Source of the DNA: Limnanthes douglasii subsp. nivea | Taxonomy: Eukaryota > Streptophyta > Magnoliopsida > Brassicales > Limnanthaceae | Assembly (NCBI GenBank): GCA_036936605.1 | Contig: JAUPFV010000003.1 | Coordinates: 77,050,273-77,114,272, forward strand | Reading direction: 5' to 3' | DNA length: 64,000 bases | Shown here: positions 1 to 11,500 of the stretch, piece by piece | Position numbering within the stretch: position 1 is the first letter of the stretch | How the letters are laid out: each line of letters begins with the position of its first letter | Translations under genes and position numbers: made by a program | Notes under the pieces: generated by a model | What the model saw: the letters and a program-made list of their open reading frames with translations, nothing else | The model's database searches: none | What the model was told of the DNA's origin: nothing

Positions 1-320
1 TCAGGGTATAATTAAATCAAAATACACCCAAGTGATGAAGAGAGTGCAACTTTCAAAATATAAGAATTGTATAGTTTTATTAAGTGATGTCATTTGTTTG
101 AAGAATAATGATACTATATCACCATCACATATTTTATATTTGTTTAGAAGTTCATTTTGTTGCGGAAGCATTTATGCATATGCATAGGATTCCATCTTTG
201 ACTTTATCATCCAATGACGAAAATTTGAGACGATTGGTAACACGATATGAAGATGTTTTATTGGTGATTTTAGAAGTTGTTGGAGTAAGAGTGATATACA
301 ATAAGTACTTATTGTAATTT
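1..320. repeat. Duplicated relic segment, order swapped relative to 24.6 kb
   Basis: Bases 1-115 are nearly identical to 24627-24740, and bases 147-190 are nearly identical to 24582-24630. The two blocks occur in the opposite order at the two sites, so the ancestor was probably a tandem arrangement of which each site kept a different phase. At 24.6 kb the block follows a gypsy gag relic, so this is probably also a piece of a decayed gypsy element. No gene is supported. Confidence 0.6.
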
Positions 321-699
321 ATGTTTTTATTATTGACAAGGGTCGGCTTTTTCCAACCCTATTACTCGTCTCACTAAGTAGTTAAGCCCATTAGACGGTA
401 ACTTGAAAGCTAAGGAAGAATAAGCAAAAAGTAATACATGCAATAACACGATCAACTACACGACTATAAAATTAATAATAAATATTTAATGTGTATCTTT
501 TGTCTCTTGAGTGATCTAGTAGATATACTATCACCATAAATATGAGATTTACTCGATGAATACAGATCTTATCTTTTTTTATTCTCGCATGTTTATTTTA
601 TATTCTATTTATCTTCTTGGTGTGATTGTGCTTTAAATCTACCTAATCGGATTTTATCTCACCAATTATTTTAATCCTTTTGCGTAAACTATTATATAT
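321..699. other. AT-rich stretch, nothing recognised
   Basis: AT-rich sequence without a convincing reading frame. It lies downstream (in element orientation) of the reversed family-B LTR and may be further LTR flank or a different decayed element. Confidence 0.5.
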
Positions 700-1949
700 A
701 AAATGAAAATAAAATAAAATAATATGACTTCAATATGGTCGTCGCGGTACTAAATAGTGTTACCGTAATGATAAGTGATAACATCAACCTTGTTCAGCGC
801 ATACAATTTATTAAATAAAAAAATAAAACAATATTCATAAAATTTTAGTTTTATATAATCTTAATATATGCGTATTATTATGAATATAATATGAACTTGT
901 AAAGTTTATAACTTTTTTAATTAAATTGACATGATTTTTAAAGTTCGATATTTTTAATAGTTTAGTTTGAGAATCCAAACCGTTCCAAAATCACAATGAG
1001 GATGATATGCATAGCTAAACAATAAAAATTCTAATTTATTATTCACCGGATAACTATTCATTGGTGTATTTTATTTTAACCTCAAATATATATATATATA
1101 TATTTATATAAAAAAAATCAAATATATATTCATCGACGTACTTTACTTTAAGTTGGAATGTGTATATATTGTTATGGGAAACTAACAAAAGGAATTGTCA
1201 AGTAGAAAAGTTTTATTATCAAGGAATATAAATTACATTGCTTAGGGTTTTTCTGCTTATCTATACCCTGTATTACCGTTTACAAGTCATTACTACGATA
1301 TTTGACTACACTAACTACACGTATAATTGTATTTACATTGTAGGCCCTAAATTAATGACCATTACTTTAGTGGTTTGACTGGTTTAATTAATATGGCGTC
1401 AAAACTGCTACCTTGACTATCCCTTAACGTAAAATGTGTTTGGTCGGTTTTATCTGCGTAATAGACCGATCGCATTTCCAGTATTTATTCTCTACTCGAT
1501 AAGGTGCTCGATCGGCCTCATCCTCCTAGTAGGATGAGCTCATTTCCAATCTCCTCATCTCTGCTCGGTGTGTTGCTTGATCTACCTAATCTGCATAATA
1601 GACCAGTCATGTTTCCAGTACTTTCCCCTCTTCTTGGTATAATTCTTGTTCAGCTCTCTCTTTGCTTCGGAAAAATGTCTGGTTATCCTCTTGTGCCCTC
1701 GTCTCTCTTATTCTTTGCTCGATGAACTCACTTGCTCGGGTTATCTTAACCCATCAGTTGTTTGTCAATCTTATTATTTGTTCAACCTTTGTCCCTTCGC
1801 TCAGCCTTGGTTCCTCTTCCGTCTGACCTCGGCTTTGCTCGTAATTCATTCATATCTTATAACCAGCTCAGCTCGTCATCTTCTCTGTCCTGATCCCTGT
1901 TTATTATTCATATGTCCATTCTTTTATGTGTGGTGATTATGCCCTTATC
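700..1949 (-). repeat. LTR of gypsy family B, reverse orientation
   Basis: Read on the minus strand from 1949, this starts TGATAAGGGC and matches the LTRs at 43896-44816 and 49939-51194, including a GA-rich first half (positions 1430-1930) and a stretch ending near 1022. From 1021 to about 700 it still matches 50849-51194, but not the 5' LTR of the 43.9 kb copy. The real LTR may therefore be about 1.25 kb and the 44-kb copy truncated. Open frames on the plus strand in this part are antisense chance frames. Confidence 0.75.
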
Positions 1950-2245
1950 ATGGCACCCCTCTAGTTCATAGATTTTAGGATGAAAAGCATAAAATCCATG
2001 AAATAAATCAACGCTATTTAATGAAGAGAATATCTTTAGGAGATTTATTAATTTGTGTAAAGTCTATGACATCAATTACAAATGATGATTCGTTTGAATA
2101 TATAACGGTAGTCTCACATGTGGCGATAGTAGCTGGCGCGTGGGTTGGAGTGGTCTAACATTAATGCCATAATTGAAAAACGATGGCGCTTTGGTTTTTG
2201 TTAGAGACGTTTAGGTTTATACTTAACCGTCACCACATCACGCGT
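1950..2245 (-). repeat. 3' untranslated region of gypsy family B
   Basis: The reverse complement matches 49615-49938, the segment between pol and the 3' LTR of the copy at 43.9-51.2 kb, including the purine-rich tract next to the LTR (about 1951-1965). This copy is therefore the 3' end of an element inserted in reverse. Similarity stops near 2245, where unrelated sequence begins. Confidence 0.75.
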
Positions 2246-2294
2246 ACAGTTAAGAACCTATATCTTAAACCCATTTTAATTTTTGAATTGACAA

Positions 2295-2815
2295 ATGATA
2301 TTTTCTCTAGTGCAAAATCGCAAAGTAGGAAATGAGTTTATTCACCCGTGCAAAATCGCTACACAGTCGATATCTATATTCTACACAGGTATGTTATCAA
2401 GTGTGAGTTGTGCCACAAATTTTATACTTTTAACCCTTCTATTGGCTCATTGCAATCGATCTAGAAATGCGACAGGTCCAAAAAAGGTTGGAAAGAAGAA
2501 GGAGAAGACATTGAAGGTTATAGAGTCAGAATTTGAAGACCCTGCGTTTTTAGAGAGCTATTTCACTCGAATAACCTCTAAGTATGAATATGTGGATGCA
2601 GCTGGCCTTCTTAGCTTTAGGGCTACCTATGGCATACCTAGCGATGTTAATTTTAAGGTTTCAGACGTTGGCGAGCACCCCTACCAAGCGAGGGAGAACG
2701 AGACTTTCCTTTTCACGACTATATTTGATTGGGGTCTGCGCTTACCATTGTCGAGCTTGATTCATGACTCTTTCAGGTTTTTGGGCATATAACCTACCCA
2801 GTTAGTCGCAAACGG
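2295..2815 (+). pseudogene. Fragment of gypsy antisense-type ORF (Transposase_28-like)
   Basis: The frame aligns with the middle of the extra gene carried by the Tat-type elements at 22026-23117 and 27708-29064. Shared features are a lysine-rich linker, a YGIPxxV motif, a conserved E-x-x-F-F-T segment and FxWGLRxPL. Similarity continues past the stop at 2790 as P-T-Q-L-x-x-N-G up to about 2813, so the end is degenerate. In intact elements this gene lies antisense to pol, but here it is on the same strand as the RNase H that follows. This implies rearrangement or nesting. Identity to the Pfam family 'putative gypsy type transposon' is from memory. Confidence 0.65.
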
Positions 2816-2896
2816 GTAGTGAACCTTATTTCCACTATAAAATATGTTGCAAAATCTTGACGTATCGGTTCAGATAATAAGTAGTTATTTGATTTA

Positions 2897-3390
2897 GAAG
2901 ACTATGACATTAATTTTGAACCTCAGACAAGAACCTAAGTGTAAGCCTTAACATATTATTTTAGGCGAGTTTCATTCCTAATAACCTGAGCTAGAGCCAA
3001 ATATTGACATCTCTAAGAAAGAGTGGGTTGTTCAGAATTATGGGGGCTCATGCATTTTGGGTTATGGAGTAGAGGTTCAGTTGGTAGCTCCAACCAAAGA
3101 AGCAATATATCAAACGATATGTCTTTGTTTTAGAGCATCTAACAACAAAGAAGAATATAAAAAAGCCTTAGCATGGTTATGACTTACACAAATTTGTGAT
3201 ACCAATAGAGTTTATTTGATAAATGATTCACAACTTCTAATCAACCACGTATCTGGTCAGGCTGGAGCAAGAAAATATCATCTGGTAAAATACCTAAAGG
3301 TGATGAAGGAATTGAAAACCTTCTTCGATGTGTTCAGTATGCACATGTTCACTGACCGGAAAATTTTGTTGTTGATTCCCTAGAAAGTAT
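2897..3390 (+). pseudogene. Gypsy RNase H relic (Tat-type second RNase H)
   Basis: Translated fragments align with the second RNase H of the element at 13.6-24 kb. They show a D-Y-D-I-N-F tail of the first RNase H, then a degenerate first catalytic block (first Asp changed to Asn), F-R-A-S-N-N-x-E-E-Y, N-D-S-Q-L-L (Asp kept) and a lysine-rich helix. Several in-frame stops and indels are present (for example near 3180 and 3382). The same sequence appears reversed at the right end of the window, starting with 3007 matching 64000. Confidence 0.75.
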
Positions 3391-3482
3391 AACATACACC
3401 AAAGGGAATTCATTAGATAATTGAACAAGAACTTCCATCGATAACACCAGTCTCGGAGCAAAAACTAGACATCGAAGAAGCA

Positions 3483-4760
3483 TTGCAAATATTGAAGAAT
3501 TTAGAAAAAGATTGGAGGTATGAGCTGAAAGAATTTCTTATCATAGGGACTTTTCCAGTTGCTAAAGCGTTGGCTAAAAAACTGAGATTTAAGACACACA
3601 AATTTTCAGTATTCGGAGATATTCTTTACAAAAATTCTTTAAGCCGACCATTGTTGCGATACCTCAGAATTAACGAATCAAAAATGATATTATCTGAATT
3701 ACATAATGGAGATGGGTTGACTCGTTCTGGGTTGAAAATGTTGACAAAAAGTTTTTATTGGCTAGATATTATTGGTCTTCCATCATGGCTGATGCTAAAC
3801 AATTAGTCATAAAGTGTGATACATGTCAACGATTTACAAATGCAATACATGGGCCAACAATATTGCTTGAATAAATATCTGAATTGTTATTTTATATAAA
3901 TATATGGGGTTTGGAATTAGTACCATTACCTATGGAATTCGCGGGACGCCAAACAATCATAATTATATTGATTATTTTTATAAGTGGGTGGAAACCGAGC
4001 CTTTTTCTATAAAAAAAGGCAAAGGATGGTATCAAATTATTCTATCTAATATATGTTTTAGATTCAGAGTCCAAACAACAATCACAACTTAGAACAATCC
4101 TCAATTTGATAACAAGGACATGTAAGCTTTTTTTTTCTTCTAGAGGCATCCAACATTTTTCAACACCTTTCCACCCGCATGACGATATGCAAGTAGATAT
4201 TATGAATAGATCTATCCTTGATGGCTTGAGAAAGAATTTAGAGGGGAACACCTGAAAATGGCCAAGTCATCTCCAAGAAGTATTATGGCCTAACCGAATG
4301 AACCCCCCCCCCCCCCCAGGCAACAACCAAAAAATCACCATTTACATTGGTTTATGGGATGGACGCAGTAATCCCTATCGAAGCCAACCTCCCATGTTTC
4401 AAACTAACAAACTATTTTGAGGCTTGTAATGATGAGGGCTGAAAATCAGAACTTGACTTATTTGAAGAATAAAGAAAGAAGGTACATCTACGACCCATTC
4501 ATTATCAGACTTTAATGAGAAGTATACATGCATCCCGAGTCTACCGGAGAGAATTCAAACTGGAGGTCAAAGTTCTAAAGAAGGTTTTCTTACACTAGGT
4601 AAAGATAAATGGTTTGGAAAGTTGGGGCCAAATTGGGAAGGAATTTATATGGTAATTGAGAGGGTTTTACCCGAAACTTATCGGTTGGAAGGCCAAAAAT
4701 GCAAACCACTTCGGCATAATTGAAATGACTATGTAAAAACTCGAAATGTTTTCACCTAAT
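3483..4760 (+). pseudogene. Gypsy integrase relic
   Basis: An integrase in pieces. The zinc-binding domain lies at 3483-3860 with C-D-T-C-Q. The catalytic core is at 3900-4400, where the first Asp block reads G-L-E-L (Asp to Glu) and the Glu block reads M-Q-V-D (Glu to Asp). A C-terminal domain at 4440-4750 has a G-K-L-G-P-N-W-E-G pattern. Frameshifts and stops occur throughout, and a run of 15 C at 4303-4317 interrupts the core. The element cannot code for a working enzyme. Its reversed sister copy is at 62257-63500. Confidence 0.8.
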
Positions 4761-4927
4761 CTTGTAATGACCAGTGACATGCTCTTTCCCACCCTAGTGG
4801 ATAACAAAGGTTTTAATGAGGTATCCAAATAGTCGACTTGTAAATATAAATCATTTTCCGTTTATATTCTCTGCTTTCATCTTTAATAGGTACGAGCATG
4901 TTTGAACCTGAAAGTTTCAAAAGTTCG

Positions 4928-5128
4928 AACATTAGTTGGCCATGTTTGAAAGGTTCCAACATTAATTGGTCATGTTTAAAAGGCTTAAACATTAGTTGGT
5001 AATGCTTAAAATGTTTCAACACTAGTTGGTCATGTTTAAAAGGTTCCAAACACTAGTTGATCACGTTTAAAAGGTACCAACACTAGTTGATCACGTTTAA
5101 AATGTTCCAATACTAGTTGGTCAATACT
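4928..5128. repeat. 30-bp tandem repeat, about 7 units
   Basis: Units of about 30 bp begin AACAYTARTTGGTCATG and continue TTTAAAAGGTTCC. Read on the minus strand they give a 10-residue repeat containing F-K-H-x-Q-L. The array lies downstream of integrase in the 3' region of gypsy family C, and the same array appears reversed at 61890-62100. It is therefore a fixed part of that family and not a new local expansion. Confidence 0.85.
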
Positions 5129-5377
5129 GGGAGTTCAATACTTTTAAATCTTTAAAAGAGATTCGGTAACCGGTTGGGAACTGATCACCCTCAACTAGGA
5201 AAAATTTGAAGACATGGCTTGAAATAAAAAATTATTACGATAAGTAAAAATAAACAAAGTAGCTTTTATAAAATCTGAAATACGAAAAATACTTTAACCA
5301 TACAAAGACTTGAAATTCAAAAAGGCACAAAAAGTTACAATATTGTAAACAAGGAGATTTTTTTTCAACACCTAGGA

Positions 5378-5472
5378 TTTTTCTTCATAAGCATTGTTAT
5401 TGGTTGTTTTGCCTTTATCTGTTTCACGATGTCCTCAGGATTCTCTTGCGATTGATTCTCATTGGATCTTTT
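5378..5472 (-). pseudogene. C-terminal tail of family C antisense ORF
   Basis: The reverse complement matches the end of the antisense-type ORF at 61545-61653, including its terminal lysine-rich residues and stop. Similarity breaks off at about 5472, so this copy is truncated. It confirms that family C also has a gene opposite to pol between integrase and the 3' LTR. Confidence 0.65.
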
Positions 5473-6439
5473 TTTACTTATTGTTTGTTTTACTTCTTTT
5501 TTTTATTAAATGTTATTTAAATCAATTTCAATTTTTATTTTGTTATTTATAAATAATTTATGTTTATGCATATACTTATACACTTCTAAAAAATTTAAAT
5601 TTAAACTTCAAATATTGAATAGTTCGAAAATACAATAAACTATTTAAATCATCTAAACTTAAACACTTCAAGCTTGAAAGATCTAAAGAATCATCTAATA
5701 ATTTAAAATAAGAATACAATTATATATCTAATAGGTATATTTTATTTAATATGTACTTAATATTAAATAAAATATCTTAAATATCTAATATGTTCAAACA
5801 ATATACAGATCATTTTACAATTATATTGTTTACGATATCTTGTTTAAGACAATCAAATTATTAATTTTATAATGGTAAAAATATTTTCAATAATATTGAA
5901 ATTTGAAATCAAAATAAAATTAGATGTATATATTTTATTTAATATCTACCTAATATTAAATAAAATATCATAAATATATAAAGATAATCAAACATATCAA
6001 AATTATATTATAATTATTATTTTTAGAATGTAATTACTTGATTATAGAATTTCGATTAAAATTAATAGTATTTAAATTAAAGTACATTAAACACCATAAT
6101 TAACTCGTTTATATGATACATATTTCAATTATTAAAATTAAATTCAATTAACACTTACAAATTAACTATAAATAAAATTATAAAATATTTTAATAAACGG
6201 TGCCTAAATAGTTCTTCTGCTGGTTAAACTGTTTAACTGCGAAACTGCAAACCGAAAAAACTACCGACCGTTAATACCGTAAACCGCCAGAACCCCATAA
6301 GCAATGAACTGATAGAACTGCAAACCGCGGTTCTCTATTAACCGGTTCAAACGGTTTCAACCGTTTGAGAACTCTCTGGCTCTTAGATTTTGTCTTTTGT
6401 GAAATTGTTTATTGTCAAACATAAAGGGAATGCTGCCTT
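5473..6439. other. AT-rich noncoding with short internal repeats
   Basis: No gene is seen. Two copies of a palindromic block (an ATTTTATTTAATAT arm and its complement) occur at about 5736-5795 and 5917-5975, about 182 bp apart. At 6195-6390 is a GC-richer patch full of AACCG and its complement, with AACCGGTT and inverted AAACGGTTT/AACCGTTTG. It resembles the end of a hAT-like or other terminal-inverted-repeat element, but I cannot define the boundaries. Confidence 0.4.
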
Positions 6440-6861
6440 ACATATTAAAAGATGGTGCTCTAAAATTATTATTACATGAGCTGGTTATGGTAATGGATAA
6501 GTAGATATTACATACATCCGACGTGTAATTTTCTTTTTTGACTAATTTGATGATGAAATAGCTGGTTTGAAACTGAACACTTAATGGAAAACATAAATTC
6601 ACAAAAAAAGCCATGTCTATTCCTATAGGAAGAGAATGATATTGTTTTGGCAATTTATTTTGAGTTATCAATAATTAAATGCAAAATTCGAATATTAACT
6701 ACGATCCTAAGATGTATTAATTCAAACTAAAAACAAAATCAATTTCAAATGCATAGACCAAATTTTATATACTGTTACAAAAATTCAAACTAAAAACAAA
6801 ATAACTTCAAATGGATAGACCAAATTTTGTATACATTTTATTAAAATTGATTAATATCAAA
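6440..6861. repeat. Dispersed AT-rich repeat (copy 1)
   Basis: Bases about 6640-6730 are similar to 31477-31560 and 58690-58800 (shared elements: ATATTRTTTT, ATCAATAATTAAAT, ATTAAYTACGAT). The family is unidentified. The LINE is inserted at the right edge of this segment. Confidence 0.5.
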
Positions 6862-7270
6862 ATAGAATCGTGTTTTGAAAAAGAAAATTTGAGAGAAAAT
6901 AGGGGTTGTTTTGTTTCTCCAAGATTGATACATGATCCTGTCTTCATCTGAAGACGCTTCGCCGTCGATCTTCGGCCTTCTCCGGCATCATCAATCTTCC
7001 TTTTTCCTATCGTCAGATTATTAGATCAGTGTCTTCTTCTGTTTCTTAGTTCTTGAAAAGAAGAGCTTCTTTATCCTGGTCGAATTCTTCTTTCTTATTT
7101 CGATTTCTTCTCGTGAATCTCTCGTGATCCGGTGTTGGTTTATGGTCTTTGTTTTTTGGTTATCGAATCTTTGGTGTTATTATTTATCCGGTGTTGCTCA
7201 TTGGCCTGCATTCTTTCGTTTTGCTGTTCTCTGGGCTCCTCTGTTTTGATGAACATCCAGAGCAAGTAAT

Positions 7271-8556
7271 ATGGAGAAATCAATTATAAATCTTGAAGAG
7301 TTCCCTCCTCTTCTCGAGGATAAGGAAAACAACAGCAAGAAAACCTATGCAGACATTCTGAAAAATTCTTCTGGAAGGCAAGATAGAACAGAACTATCGC
7401 CGGAAAAGATCAATACTTGTGCTATTGACCATAACTCGGTTAAATACTCAAAAACTACTAAAGACCTTCTTTTAAAACAATCTAGAATAACTCTTTTAGG
7501 CAAATTCACTAATGGGATACCTAAAATGGTTGATTTGATTGCTTTTCTTGATTCTTTTAAATTTTCAGGTGCCTACAATTACAAGACAATTGATTCTCGT
7601 CAAATTCTGTTTGAATTCTGCAACAAAGAAGACGTAATCAAGATATGGTCCAAAAATATTTGGAATGTGAATGGTAAATTGATGAGGCTGGTCAGATGGT
7701 GTCCTGACAGTAACATAAACTATGAATGTCCTAATGTTCTCTTTTGGGTCAGATTGGAGAAGATACCAGATTACTTATACAACAAAAACGTTATTGAAGA
7801 TCTCTCTTCTACACTGGGAAATGTTTACAATACTGTGATTCCGGAATACCACAGGACTCGTATTAATGCTTGCTTTGCTCTGTAGAAATTGATGTTTCAG
7901 TGGTTCTTAAAAGGAAAATTTGGGTCGGATTTGGTGCTAATGATGGATGTTGTGTGGGAGTTAGTTATAAAAACGTTCCTAGCTACTGCACTCATTGTAA
8001 TCATTTGGGACACAAGATTGAAGATTGTAGAAAGGACTTAAAGAACAAGACTGAGAAACAAGAATGCAACACTGTCATTGAGAATAAAATAAATGACTTG
8101 AATAAATCCGATTCATTACAAGATTGCTCTACCAATCAACAAATTCCTACAACTACTCAGATTCAACCTTTCAGTAAAGTATACAGAAGAAGATTAAAAT
8201 CTATAGTTGTAGCCAAAGACGCTCCTAAAGACTCTACTATCAATAACATGTCCAGTGTGGTCAGAAATGATAGTTCTCCTAAGAAGGACCTTGAAATTAT
8301 TAGTGCTCTTCAGCAACTGGATCAGGACAATAGCCTTAATAACTTGTCTACTGAATCTTTATCTCCTCAATGTAACAACTTTGGTAGTCACAATGCTTCT
8401 CCTATTGCTGAATCCTCCTCAGAGAAAAGCCTCAATACGTTAATCAGCAACAATATTAAATATGCTCACAGAAACAAAAGAGTATCAATCAATTCTCTCC
8501 TTAAAAGAGAGAAAACTCATAACAAATCCCTATCTGAAAATGATAAAGATTGTTAA
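7271..8556 (+). pseudogene. LINE ORF1 (DUF4283 plus CCHC zinc knuckle)
   Basis: An RNA-binding, nucleocapsid-like protein of a plant LINE. The start at 7271 is the first ATG after a 400-bp leader. A DUF4283-type domain spans about residues 65-200, including I-x-W-x-K-N-I-W and a following R-W-C-P. A frameshift near 7868-7885 moves the frame. The second half contains a zinc knuckle C-x2-C-x4-H-x4-C at about 7987-8030, then a Ser/Lys/Asn-rich tail. It ends at the stop 8554-8556, overlapping ORF2 by 17 nt. Broken by a single indel. Confidence 0.8.
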
Positions 8557-11500
8557 TTGGAATGCTCGCGGCATCAACAACAAATCAACCTTATCAAGGC
8601 TAAAATATATCATTCAGAGTGAGAAGGTGAAAATTATTTCCCTACAAGAGCCTATAGCAAGGCTGGATAAAATTGAGGGTATTGCTAATAGCATTGGCTT
8701 CAACAACTATGTTACTAACTGTGCAAACAAGATTTGAATTCTATGATCTAATGATGTCAATATCTCTATTATCATTGACCATGAGCAATACCTGCATATG
8801 GTGGTTAACTACAACAACTTTAACTACTACTTTACCTCCATTTATGCTAAAAACCAAAGACACTTGCGCAAAAACCTATGGAATCAGATGAAGCTCTTGT
8901 CCTGTGATGATAGACCTTGGATTGTGGCTGGAGACTTTAATGCTATCATTACTTCTGAAGAGCAGCTTTGTGGTTCCTCTTTTGATACCTATAGTGCTGA
9001 AGATTTTGCTGATACCATTAGAAGTTGTAATCTTGAAGACCCTGGCTATGTTGGATCTATCTATACCTCGAGCAACAATAAAATCTGGAAACGATTAGAC
9101 AGAGCATTAGTTAACTCAATTATGTCTTCTACTCTTCATGTTCAGGTTTTTCACATGGTCAGAACTTGTTCTGACCATGCCCCTTTACTCATTACTTTTG
9201 CTCATATTCAAAACAATACTTACTATAACAATAGATGCAGTTTTAAATTTATTAATGCTTGGGCTAACAATCCTGATTTTCTTAACTGTGTTAAGGAAAA
9301 CTGGAATATACAGTCTTTTGGTGAAGCTAATGTTGTGTTTTGGATTAAGCTTAAGAGACTCAAAAGGTTTCTTAAAAGCTATAATACTAACAAGTTTGGC
9401 AACATATTTAACAAGGTTAAAGAAGCTACTAAAGATGTAGAATTAAAAGAGCTTACTCACCAAAGAGATAATAGCAATGAGACCAAGGCAGATCTCTCAA
9501 AAGCTAATAGCACTCTCATTATGGCCCTCAAGAATGAAGAAAGCTTCTGGAGACAAAGATGCTACAATACCTGGTTACAGGAAAGTGATGGTAACACTAA
9601 ATTATACCACAATTATGTTTCTAATAAAAAGAAAAAGAATACTATTAAAGGCATTAAGGAGAATGGCACTTGGATTACTAACCAAGATGAAATTGCCAGT
9701 TCTGCTGAAATATATTTCAAAAGTATTCTCTCTTATGAAACTTACAATTGCAATGATACATCTATTATGAACTCTATGCTTAACAATATCCCTAAGTTGA
9801 TTAATGATAGGGATAACACTGATATCCTAAGGCCAGCTACTCAGGAGGAGATTTGGAGCATCATTTCTGCAATGAAAAATGACAGTGCTCCTGGAATAGA
9901 TGAGTTTAATTGCTTTTTTATTAAAACCTGTTGGAATATCATTAGTTCTGATATGTGCAAAGCTATTAACTCTTATCTTAAAGGTCATACTATCCCCAGT
10001 GGTGTATTTGCTACAGGGATATGTCTTATTCCTAAATGCCCTAATCCTATTAACTGGAGTCACTTTAGACCTATGAGCCTGTGTACAATCTTTAACAGGC
10101 TGATCTCTAGTCTTCTAAATACCAGAATTTCTACATACTTACCTAGTATTATCTCCAAATGTCAAGGAGCTTTTGTAAAAAACAGGCTCATTCATGAAAA
10201 CATTATGATTACTAAAGAGATGATGCATAACATTAATAGAAGACCATCTAAGGGCAATATAATTGTGCAGCTTGACATGTCAAAGGCATTTGACAGGATG
10301 TCTCATGCCTTTGTGCTTAACATTTTAAAACAGTTTGGTTTCTCTGCTGACCTTATAACCCTTATCCACTGTCTTATATCTAATGTTATGCTATCTATCC
10401 TCATTAATGGCATGAATATTGGTTACTTTCCTCAGAAGAATGGTTTAAGACAATGAGACCCTTTGTCTCCAAGTCTTTTCATTCTTGTTGATGAAGCTTT
10501 GATCATAGGCATTCAAAATCTTTACATCACTGATAATAGCATTGAATTTTACCTGAAATCTGATTACACTCTCCCCATACTTGCATTTGCTGATGATATT
10601 ATTATTTTCACTAATAGCACTCTTTCTGCTGTTGACAACCTTTGTAATCTGTTAGCCTCTGGTCAGTTGATAAAGAAAGATAAGACTAGAATCATTACCT
10701 CTGTAAGCAAGACTAGAAACACCTCTGCAAGATTGAAAGCTTCCACTGGATTCAGCACAGATCAGGCTCCTTTCTCATACCTTGGCATCACCATTGCTGC
10801 CAGCAATAAAGGGAAGCATTTCTTACCACTAATTGAAAACATTCATAATAGAATCATGGTCTGGGACTTGAAAAACTTGCCTTTTGGGGGCAAACTTAGC
10901 CTCATTAAAAAATTTATGTATCCTATAGTATACTACTGGATGCAGAACAGTCTTATCCCTAATAGCATTATTACCAAATTAGAGAGGGGCTTCAACAAAT
11001 TCCTATGGAGATCAAAATATCAGGAACATGCAATTCACTGGTCATCTTGGAGTCAGCTCTGCAAGCCTTTTGAGGAAGGTGGACTGGATATTAAAGCTGT
11101 TGCTGATATTCAATCCACTTTTTCTCAAAAGCTGTGGTTTCAATTCAGGAAAGGATTTAGTTTATGGGCTGAGTTAATACATTATAACTATTGCTCTTAC
11201 TCTCACCCTATTCTTTCCAATTACAAGTCCTCTGACTCCATCATATGGAAAAGATTGCACTCAATCAAAGAAAAGGCTGAACCTAGTATTACTTGGTCTC
11301 TAGGAAAGGGGAACCTTGATTTTTGGTTTGATGCTTGGCTAGATAAGTCCCCTATAATTAGTAATCCTAATTCTACCAACTAGTACTTACCTGTTAAAGT
11401 GAACTCCTTTTGGAAATATGGTAATTGGGATATTTCTTCACTCCTTAACTTCTTGCCTCCTGAAAGAATGATTCAAATTGAAAAATAAAAAATTAGTCAC

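Noticed and set aside
1504..1936. Open frames on plus (73 and 96 residues) with hydrophobic character
   Set aside because: They lie inside a reversed LTR and are antisense chance frames. The same DNA in the other LTR copies is noncoding.
4303..4317. Run of 15 C
   Set aside because: Single homopolymer inside a decayed integrase. Probably slippage or an assembly artefact, with no function implied.
4813..5049. A 78-residue frame made of F-K-H-x-Q-L repeats on minus
   Set aside because: It comes from the 30-bp tandem repeat. Kept only as a low-interest observation.
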